Part shown: positions 58,189-64,000 of the stretch, one piece after another | How positions within the stretch are numbered: the stretch's first letter is position 1 | How the letters are laid out: each line of letters begins with the position of its first letter | NCBI GenBank assembly: GCA_023441805.1 | Contig: JAEZNO010000001.1 | Span: forward strand, 265,531-329,530 | From: Bacteroidota bacterium | Lineage (GTDB): Bacteria > Bacteroidota > Bacteroidia > Bacteroidales > Lentimicrobiaceae | Reading direction: 5' to 3' | Length of the DNA: 64,000 nt | Notes under the pieces: generated by a model | Database searches by the model: none | What the model was told of the DNA's origin: nothing | Seen by the model: the letters and a program-made list of their open reading frames with translations, nothing else | Made by a program: the position numbers and the translations under genes

Positions 58189-60009
58189 ATGAAAAAGGTA
58201 CTAAAGGTCCTCAAATATGCAATCCCTTATTGGGGGTTTGCTTCACTTAATGTAATCTTTAATGTTATCGGAGTTGTCTTTTCACTGGCTTCCTTTGCAT
58301 TGATTATCCCTGTATTGAGAATTCTCTTTAAGCTTCAGGAGGCAGTTACAACCCCGCCTCCCCTTGAATTTAATTTTGAATCACTCGAATTAAATTTCAA
58401 TTACCTGGTTAGCCAATTAATCGAAAAATATGGTGAGCTGCAGACACTTGGATATATCTGTGCTTTCGTTGTTATTGCTTTTTTCCTGAAGAATCTCTTT
58501 CGATACCTCGCAATGTACTATATCGCTGAAGTGCGGAACGGTGTGGTGCGCGATATCAGGAATGCAATGTACAAAAGGGCACTTATTCTTCCTCTTTCAT
58601 ATTATAGCGAACAGCGAAAAGGTGATATCATCAGCCGAATGACTACCGACGTTCAGGAAGTTGAATGGTCAATAATGAGTTCTTTGGAAATGATCTTCCG
58701 CGATCCAATAACCATCGTGTCGTACCTGGTTACCCTGTTCCTGATGAATTTCGAATTAACAGCCATGGTTCTGATTCTCCTGCCTTTGAGTGGGTTCCTT
58801 ATCGGAAGAATTGGCCGTAGTCTTAAACGTACTTCCATCAAGGGACAGGCCAAAATGGGTGAGCTGTTATCCATTATCGAAGAGTCACTTGGTGGGTTGC
58901 GCATTATTAAGGCTTTCAATGCTATCGACTGGGCAGATGATAATTTCCAGAAGACAAATAATCAGTATAATCGGTTGATGGTTAAGCTATTCCGTAAAAG
59001 AGACCTTGCCTCTCCATTAAGTGAGTTCCTCGGAATAGGAGTCTCGGTATTTGTAATATGGTATGGAGGTAAAATCATCCTTTCACCCGACAGCTCAATG
59101 GATGCATCAGTCTTCATTGCTTATATTGCCATCTTCTCACAGCTCATTAATCCTATAAAAGCCTTAAGTACTGCAGCATATAACGTTCAAAAAGGTGCTG
59201 CCTCGGTTGAACGTATTGAGCAAATATTGAATGCCGAAGAGGTCATAACCGAACGTGAAGATCCTGTAACTATCAGCGACTTCAAAGAAAGTGTCGAATA
59301 CAGGAATGTAAGCTTCAGATACAATCATGAAGACGTGCTTACTGATATTAATTTGAATATCTTAAAAGGAAAAACTATAGCACTGGTTGGTGCTTCAGGC
59401 TCCGGAAAATCGACACTGGTTGACCTGTTGCCACGTTTTTATGATGTTACAAAAGGTGAAATCCTGATTGACGGGATTCCGATTAAAGATCTTTCTATCA
59501 CTCACCTGAGGGCATTAATGGGTATTGTTTCGCAGGAGACTATTCTGTTTAACGGAACCGTATTTGATAACATCGCTTTTGGAATGACCAACGTGAGTAT
59601 GGATGAGGTAATAGCTGCTGCCAAGGTGGCAAATGCTCATGATTTCATTACTCAGATGCCAGATGGATATAATACCAACATCGGCGACAGAGGTATCAAG
59701 ATGTCGGGCGGACAGCGGCAAAGACTTAGCATTGCAAGAGCTGTCCTTAAGAACCCTCCGATACTGATTCTCGATGAGGCAACTTCTGCTTTGGACACTG
59801 AGTCAGAAAGATTGGTTCAGGATGCATTAACTAACCTCATGAAAAACCGTACCTCAATTGTCATAGCGCACCGTCTGTCAACTGTGCAATTCGCCGATGA
59901 AATAGTTGTTTTACAAAAAGGCCATATCGTTGAACGCGGAACCCACAGCATGTTGCTCGAAAATACGGGTGTTTACAAGAAACTCCACGACCTTCAGACC
60001 TTTGAATAA
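58189..60009 (+). CDS. ABC exporter, MsbA/multidrug type
   Basis: A 606-residue half-transporter with six membrane helices (about 15-330) fused to an ATPase domain (about 365-600). Walker A GASGSGKST, Q-loop SQETILFNG, signature SGGQRQR, Walker B ILILDEAT and the H-loop His in IVIAHRLS are intact. A homodimer probably flips lipid A precursors, other lipids or drugs across the inner membrane; MsbA is the best guess. The ATG at 58189 is preferred over an in-frame TTG at 58186. The M20 amidohydrolase gene follows 33 bases later. Confidence 0.92.
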   Translation: MKKVLKVLKYAIPYWGFASLNVIFNVIGVVFSLASFALIIPVLRILFKLQEAVTTPPPLEFNFESLELNFNYLVSQLIEKYGELQTLGYICAFVVIAFFLKNLFRYLAMYYIAEVRNGVVRDIRNAMYKRALILPLSYYSEQRKGDIISRMTTDVQEVEWSIMSSLEMIFRDPITIVSYLVTLFLMNFELTAMVLILLPLSGFLIGRIGRSLKRTSIKGQAKMGELLSIIEESLGGLRIIKAFNAIDWADDNFQKTNNQYNRLMVKLFRKRDLASPLSEFLGIGVSVFVIWYGGKIILSPDSSMDASVFIAYIAIFSQLINPIKALSTAAYNVQKGAASVERIEQILNAEEVITEREDPVTISDFKESVEYRNVSFRYNHEDVLTDINLNILKGKTIALVGASGSGKSTLVDLLPRFYDVTKGEILIDGIPIKDLSITHLRALMGIVSQETILFNGTVFDNIAFGMTNVSMDEVIAAAKVANAHDFITQMPDGYNTNIGDRGIKMSGGQRQRLSIARAVLKNPPILILDEATSALDTESERLVQDALTNLMKNRTSIVIAHRLSTVQFADEIVVLQKGHIVERGTHSMLLENTGVYKKLHDLQTFE

Positions 60010-60042
60010 AAAAACATTACGTAAGTTGTAAGAGCTGTATCT

Positions 60043-61230
60043 ATGGAAATCATCGATAAAATAAAGCAATCAGCACAATCCCTCCGGCAGGAACTTTCTG
60101 ATATCAGAAGGCATCTGCACATGAATCCCGAACTATCATTGAAAGAACATAAAACTGCCGCATTCATTGCCTCAAAGCTCGATGAATATAACATCAGGTA
60201 TGAGAAAGGAATTGCGGTTACAGGCCTGGTCGGTTATATTGAGGGCAAAAACCCGGGTAGCAGGACTATTGCGTTAAGAGCCGACATGGATGCCTTACCT
60301 ATCAATGAGGAAAATGATGTTGAATATAAATCAATCACTCCGGGTGTCATGCATGCCTGTGGCCATGACCTGCATATGACCTGCCTGCTTGGAGCTGCCA
60401 AAATCCTTCAGCAATTCAGAGATGAATTAACCGGAACAGTAAAACTTATCTTCCAGCCATCGGAAGAAACCTTCCCCGGAGGCGCTTCAATGATGATTAA
60501 GGAGGGTGTTCTTGAAAATCCGAAGCCCTCAGCCATTTTTGGACAACATGTGTTGCCTGAACTTGAAGCAGGTAAGATTGGATTAAAAGCCGGACAATAT
60601 ATGGCATCAACTGATGAAATCTATCTTACCGTTCACGGCAAAGGAGGACATGGTGCCACTCCCGATTTGAATATCGACACAGTGGTTATTGCCTCTCATA
60701 TTATCATTGCATTACAGCAGATTGTCAGCCGAAACGCCACACCCACAATCCCATCGGTCCTATCCTTTGGCAGTGTAAAAGCTGAAGGCAGGACTAATAT
60801 TATCCCCAATGAGGTAAAGATTGCCGGCACATTCCGCACTTTCAACGAGAAATGGAGAGCTGATGCACACGAAAAAATTACCCGTCTGGCAAAAGGAATT
60901 GCCGAAAGCATGGGTGGCAGTTGTGATGTATTCATTGATAAAGGATACCCGTTTCTGGTTAATGATGCTGATGTAACACTCAATACTCGTGAAGCAGCTG
61001 TCAGATATCTTGGTGCTGAAAATGTTGTTGACCTTGAACAAAGGATGACTGCCGAAGATTTCGCTTACTACTCTCAGCTTGTACCGGCCTGTTTTTATCG
61101 ACTGGGTGTCAGAAATGAGTCGAAAGGCATAATACACAATCTTCACACTTCACGTTTCGATGCTGATGAGAAGAGCCTTGAGACAGGTGCCGGATTAATG
61201 GCATACCTGGCTGTTAATGCATTAAAGTAA
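60043..61230 (+). CDS. M20 family amidohydrolase
   Basis: A 395-residue metallo-amidohydrolase of the M20D group, which hydrolyses N-acyl or N-acetyl amino acids and related amides in the cytoplasm. Metal-binding segments HACGHDLHM (Cys-Gly-His-Asp) and QPSEETFPGGASMM (catalytic Glu-Glu) and the dimerisation-domain GKGGHGATPDLNID are visible, and TAEDFAYYSQ and the final HNLHTSRFDADE close the active site. The exact substrate is not evident. It follows the ABC exporter by 33 bases, perhaps in one operon. Confidence 0.93.
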   Translation: MEIIDKIKQSAQSLRQELSDIRRHLHMNPELSLKEHKTAAFIASKLDEYNIRYEKGIAVTGLVGYIEGKNPGSRTIALRADMDALPINEENDVEYKSITPGVMHACGHDLHMTCLLGAAKILQQFRDELTGTVKLIFQPSEETFPGGASMMIKEGVLENPKPSAIFGQHVLPELEAGKIGLKAGQYMASTDEIYLTVHGKGGHGATPDLNIDTVVIASHIIIALQQIVSRNATPTIPSVLSFGSVKAEGRTNIIPNEVKIAGTFRTFNEKWRADAHEKITRLAKGIAESMGGSCDVFIDKGYPFLVNDADVTLNTREAAVRYLGAENVVDLEQRMTAEDFAYYSQLVPACFYRLGVRNESKGIIHNLHTSRFDADEKSLETGAGLMAYLAVNALK

Positions 61231-61290
61231 TAACCACTCAGCCAAATCACATACTCAATTAATTTCCATTTCCTGCTACCTTTATCTGTC

Positions 61291-61315
61291 AGGGTTGTTT
61301 AATTATTATAACCCT
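61291..61315. promoter_or_regulatory. Short inverted repeat upstream of the YceI gene
   Basis: AGGGTT (61291-61296) and AACCCT (61310-61315) flank a 13-base AT-rich centre 14 bases before the YceI ATG. It could be an operator or a short hairpin in the leader. TACCTTTA at 61278-61285 is a one-mismatch promoter element just before it. Confidence 0.35.
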
Positions 61316-61329
61316 AAAAACCCTGAATA

Positions 61330-61866
61330 ATGGAAGAAAGAATCAAGTGGGAAATCGATCCAGCACACAGTAGCATTGAATTCAAAATCAAGCATTTAAT
61401 GATTACCAACGTTAAAGGAAAATTCAACACCTTTAGCCTGAATGCCACTACTGTCGGTAATGATTTCACCACTGCGCAAATTGAGTTTAGCATTGATCCG
61501 AACTCAATTGATACAAATAACGAAACCCGTGATAATCACTTGCGAAGTGCCGATTTCTTCGATGTACAGCAATTTGGTGAAATGTCATTTAAATCAACAT
61601 CTGTTGAACGCATTACGGGTGATGTATTTAAACTGAAAGGCAGTCTGACAATCAAAGGTATTTCCAAACCTATTGAACTTGAAGTTGAATATGATGGTAC
61701 AATGACTGATCCCTGGGGTGTGCAAAAATCGGGATTCTCAATTGAGGGCAAAATCAACCGCCTCGATTGGGGATTGAAATGGAATGCCCCGCTTGAATCG
61801 GGAGGCTGGCTCGTGGGTGACGATGTTAATATAATTTGTGAAGTCCAGCTTATTCAAGTAACTTAG
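61330..61866 (+). CDS. YceI family lipid-binding protein
   Basis: A 178-residue lipocalin-like beta-barrel of the YceI family, members of which bind isoprenoid lipids. WEIDPAHSSIEFKIKHLMITNVKGKF, the DNHLRSADFFDVQQFGEMSFKS segment (the YceI signature) and LTIKGISKPIELEVEY are clear. There is no signal peptide, unlike many YceI proteins, so it is probably cytoplasmic. The HD hydrolase gene begins two bases after its stop, in the same transcript. Confidence 0.93.
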   Translation: MEERIKWEIDPAHSSIEFKIKHLMITNVKGKFNTFSLNATTVGNDFTTAQIEFSIDPNSIDTNNETRDNHLRSADFFDVQQFGEMSFKSTSVERITGDVFKLKGSLTIKGISKPIELEVEYDGTMTDPWGVQKSGFSIEGKINRLDWGLKWNAPLESGGWLVGDDVNIICEVQLIQVT

Positions 61867-61867
61867 T

Positions 61868-62548
61868 ATGCTTAATCGTAAAAATATGAGCGATAATATT
61901 GATATTGAAGATCAACGACATTTTATTGAAAAGACTACCCGATACATTAAAGAAGAACTTTATGAAGCAGAAGGCGGCCACGACTGGTACCATATAAGAA
62001 GAGTATGGAAAAATGCAGTGTATATTGCTAAAAAAGAAGGCAGGGGCGACTTGTTTGTAATTGAACTGGCTGCCCTTCTTCATGATATTGCCGATGCCAA
62101 ATTCCATAATGGAGATGAAACCCTCGGTCCCCGTTTAGCCGAAGAGTTCCTTAAGTCAATCAATGTCCCTGAAGAGGTAATTGATCACGTAATAAAGATT
62201 ATTGAAAACATCTCATTCAGAAAACGCCATCACACAAAGACACTTGATTCAATTGAGCTTCAGATAGTCCAGGATGCCGACCGCCTTGATGCCATAGGGG
62301 CAATCGGTATAGCACGCGTTTTCAATTTTGGCGGTTTCATGAACAGACCAATCTATGAGTATTCAGGCAATGGCAATGCAAACAACAATACCCAAAACCG
62401 GCATACCATAGGTCATTTCTACGATAAGCTGTTGTTGCTGAGCGGGATGATGAACACACAAACTGCCAAAGCCATGGCAGCTGAACGACATGAGTTCATG
62501 GTCAGATTTCTCGAGCAGTTTTATAAAGAATGGGAAGTTCCCGAATAA
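61868..62548 (+). CDS. HD-domain metal-dependent phosphohydrolase
   Basis: A 226-residue HD hydrolase, similar to the YedJ group of small HD proteins. Ligands: HDWYHIRRVWKNA, the HD pair in LAALLHDIADAK and Asp in VQDADRLDAIGAIGIAR. The substrate is not known; nucleotides are typical. A second ATG (61886) could be the real start. It begins 2 bases after the YceI stop, and its last 47 bases overlap, on the other strand, the 3' end of the Dus gene. Confidence 0.9.
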   Translation: MLNRKNMSDNIDIEDQRHFIEKTTRYIKEELYEAEGGHDWYHIRRVWKNAVYIAKKEGRGDLFVIELAALLHDIADAKFHNGDETLGPRLAEEFLKSINVPEEVIDHVIKIIENISFRKRHHTKTLDSIELQIVQDADRLDAIGAIGIARVFNFGGFMNRPIYEYSGNGNANNNTQNRHTIGHFYDKLLLLSGMMNTQTAKAMAAERHEFMVRFLEQFYKEWEVPE

Positions 62549-63500
62549 GTGACGAAGAATCACCCCGCCGGTCAAAGATCTGCCGCGCCATATCTTCGTA
62601 TTCATCAAAATCCTGCACTTTTTTAATCAACCTTTTAACCTTTAAAGGATTGTCAAACCAATACATCAAAAGGTAATCCCAGTACTCTTTTAATAAATCC
62701 AGACAGGTTAACCGGTCATTATATGTCCTGCGGTATTCGTAATACAAATCATCAACAAAAGCCTTAAGCGAGTCAACCCTGTCACCCTCAATGGTTAGCC
62801 CTGTTATTTCATTCAACAGGAAAGGATTTCCCAATATTCCTCTGCCAAGCATCATTTTATCAATTCCCGGCATCTTCTGCGTCAAATTCTTATAATCCTG
62901 ATAGCCGAAAACATCACCGTTGTATACAAACGGCACTTTGCACATCCTGTATGCACCGGCAGTACTTTCAGTATCCACATTGCCCGAGTAAAGCTGTTTC
63001 CCTAACCTGCCATGGAGAGTTAACTCGTGAAGAGGATAAGAATTAAATACAGGCATCAAATTTACAATCTCATCAGGCGAATAGTAGCCAAGTCTGCATT
63101 TAATTGAAAATCTGACCGGCATCTCAGCCATTATTTTCCCCAGGATATCATCAACCATTTCAGGATACGGAAGCATTCCTGAGCCTCTCCGTTTATCGGC
63201 AACCTGTGGCATCGGACAGCCAAGATTCCAGTTCAGTTCCTTATAACCCTTTGCGGCACAAATACGTGCAAACCTGAGTATTTCATCAGGATCTTTACTT
63301 AATATCTGAGGAACAACCTCAGGGTATCCTTTCTCAAGATGCTGAAGTTCACGCTCCTTCCGTGGAGAAAGCCTGCTCTCATGATCAATTTTTGCAAAAA
63401 AAGGCGTATAACACTTGCTTACCCCAGTAAAATGACGTGTAAACACTTTTCTAAAAGTATGAGTAGTAACAGACTGAAAAGGCGCAAGGTATATGATCAA
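62502..63500 (-). CDS. tRNA-dihydrouridine synthase family protein (second Dus)
   Basis: A 332-residue FMN enzyme of the Dus family, distinct from dusB at 18.2 kb. Landmarks are IYLAPFQSVTTHTFR, ELNWNLGCPMPQVADKRRGSGML (catalytic Cys), FSIKCRLGY, LHGRLGKQLYSG, YNGDVFGYQDY and MLGRGILGNPFLL. No ATG lies near the conserved start; a TTG at 63500 (giving MIIYLAPFQ) is preferred over the TTG at 63521, which falls within the promoter element TACTTTTG at 63519-63526. It overlaps the HD gene's 3' end by 47 bases. Confidence 0.92.
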   Translation of the reverse strand: MIIYLAPFQSVTTHTFRKVFTRHFTGVSKCYTPFFAKIDHESRLSPRKERELQHLEKGYPEVVPQILSKDPDEILRFARICAAKGYKELNWNLGCPMPQVADKRRGSGMLPYPEMVDDILGKIMAEMPVRFSIKCRLGYYSPDEIVNLMPVFNSYPLHELTLHGRLGKQLYSGNVDTESTAGAYRMCKVPFVYNGDVFGYQDYKNLTQKMPGIDKMMLGRGILGNPFLLNEITGLTIEGDRVDSLKAFVDDLYYEYRRTYNDRLTCLDLLKEYWDYLLMYWFDNPLKVKRLIKKVQDFDEYEDMARQIFDRRGDSSSLIRELPILYKTAREI

Positions 63501-63518
63501 GGCAAGTGAATTAGAAGG

Positions 63519-63526
63519 CAAAAGTA
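63519..63526 (-). promoter_or_regulatory. Promoter -7 element for the second dus gene
   Basis: Minus-strand TACTTTTG matches TAnnTTTG, 18 bases before the TTG at 63500. Confidence 0.45.
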
Positions 63527-63643
63527 ATCAAATGATGAATGATACATGGGCCTCATACCATCACACCTGACACCTAACGCATAACGGAACACGGAATGCT
63601 GAACGCAGACCGCGTTCCATCTTATCCGTTGAAGCGATGTCTT

Positions 63644-63738
63644 AACAATATCGAGGCGTTTCCTAAGCGTTTCTAGAAAACGCTTAGGAAACGCTTAAAA
63701 AACGCTTAGATAACGCTTAGACGAATGAGATGGTAGTT
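63644..63738. repeat. Dispersed 11-bp-phased AACGCTT element, copy 2
   Basis: Four perfect 11-bp units start AACGCTTA at 63679, 63690, 63701 and 63712. Two inverted GCGTTTC boxes precede them at 63656 and 63667, also 11 bases apart. TAAGCGTTT (63664-63672) and AAACGCTTA mirror each other across a 5-base centre. The element aligns with the one at 11698-11793, and ATGAGATGGTAGTT (63725-63738) matches the reverse complement of 11669-11682. It lies in the otherwise gene-free stretch 63527-63916 between the second dus gene and the transposase fragment. Confidence 0.85.
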
Positions 63739-63834
63739 AAATGATAATCAAATTAAGCCTGAAGGATAGATGCTGTAGATGATACTTTTTAACTCAGGCA
63801 AAACACTAAAAATGTCGTAATTATCTGTTGCTAT

Positions 63835-63916
63835 TGTAGGGTGATGTGACCATTGCAACATGAAACGTGGAAAAATGTCAATGCCTGAAATACGTTGACC
63901 ATAAATGGTAAACGTA
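63835..63916 (+). mobile_element. Possible left end of an IS element
   Basis: The sequence TGTAGGGTGATGTGACC (63835-63851) lies about 80 bases before the transposase-like start and begins with TG, as IS3-family terminal repeats do. The matching right end is outside the window, so the boundary is only a guess. Confidence 0.3.
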
Positions 63917-64000
63917 ATGACAAAAGTAAACTATTTTGATTATGAACAAAGGGAGCGGCATAACCGCTCATTCAGTGAAGAATTTAAAAGAAATAAAGTC
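63917..64000 (+). CDS. IS3-like transposase OrfA, N-terminal part (cut by the window end)
   Basis: The first 28 codons of an ORF that runs off the window. The product starts MTKVNYFDYEQRERHNRSFS and continues EEFKRNKV. The RSFSEEFKRNKV segment resembles the start of the helix-turn-helix OrfA of IS3-family transposases (consensus RRSYSEEFKxxVV). The reading frame is open to the last base. Identification rests on this short stretch. Confidence 0.55.
   Translation, partial: MTKVNYFDYEQRERHNRSFSEEFKRNKV

Noticed and set aside
1..64000. CRISPR array, prophage, plasmid origin or classical restriction system
   Set aside because: No regularly spaced 25-40 bp repeats with unique spacers, and no phage, replication or restriction gene motifs were seen.

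Overview
The window is a chromosomal segment of a Bacteroidota bacterium, most likely an anaerobic member of the order Bacteroidales or a close relative. Several things point there. Secreted proteins carry type IX secretion (T9SS) C-terminal sorting domains, including two gingipain-family (C25) peptidases and one M14 carboxypeptidase. There is a PorT-like barrel and an IPExxxVDY-like protein. About 20 promoter-like TAnnTTTG elements, the Bacteroidota -7 consensus, sit just upstream of genes. The only ribonucleotide reductase seen is the B12-dependent class II enzyme, and a molybdoenzyme operon of the polysulfide/thiosulfate reductase type is present; both fit anaerobic life. GC content looks low to moderate. 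No plasmid, phage or CRISPR features are seen. Only the extreme right edge looks mobile (the start of an IS3-like transposase).

Layout, left part (1-20 kb): a small Cys-containing protein, a HAD phosphatase, mnmA, the acpP-fabF-rnc fatty acid/RNase III cluster, an IPExxxVDY-like protein, a secreted M14 carboxypeptidase, and the fused B12-dependent isobutyryl-CoA mutase IcmF. Then comes a seven-gene minus-strand sulfur operon (18.0 to 11.8 kb): Tat-exported molybdoenzyme, four-cluster ferredoxin, NrdD/PsrC-type membrane subunit of the NrfD family, a split YeeE/YedE (thiosulfate or sulfur transporter) pair, and two membrane-anchored rhodaneses that both end in Gly-Gly-Cys. It is followed by dusB and a sigma-54-dependent response regulator.

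Middle (20-45 kb): divergent threonine dehydrogenase and kbl (threonine catabolism; kbl has an unusual Cys-Gly-Cys tail), recQ, a beta-CASP metallo-beta-lactamase protein, an ExbB/ExbD energising operon with an extra small membrane protein, tRNA-Ser(GGA), an esterase, L-asparaginase, TatD, a GT9 glycosyltransferase, a glyoxalase II-like hydrolase, a 1086-residue beta-propeller/outer-membrane-barrel protein, a polyprenyl synthase, a radical SAM protein, a pterin dehydratase, a previously unrecognised protein made of exact 25-residue repeats, class II ribonucleotide reductase, and a PhoB/PhoR-like two-component pair.

Right part (45-64 kb): CAP-domain and PorT-like exported proteins, a HipA-like kinase overlapping a DUF3037 gene, the two giant C25 peptidases, a LolC/E-like permease with rbfA, an MsbA-like ABC exporter, an M20 amidohydrolase, a YceI protein, an HD hydrolase, and a second Dus enzyme overlapping it tail-to-tail.

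Most unusual signals: (1) the sulfur operon with two tethered rhodaneses bearing GGC tails, one with its catalytic Cys replaced by Ser; (2) a dispersed intergenic element, seen at 11.7 kb and 63.7 kb, built of AACGCTT boxes phased exactly every 11 bp with an inverted box; (3) the 25-residue WL-repeat protein; (4) the HipA-kinase/DUF3037 pair; (5) the Cys-rich tail on Kbl. All functional names come from motif recognition by eye, without database searches.
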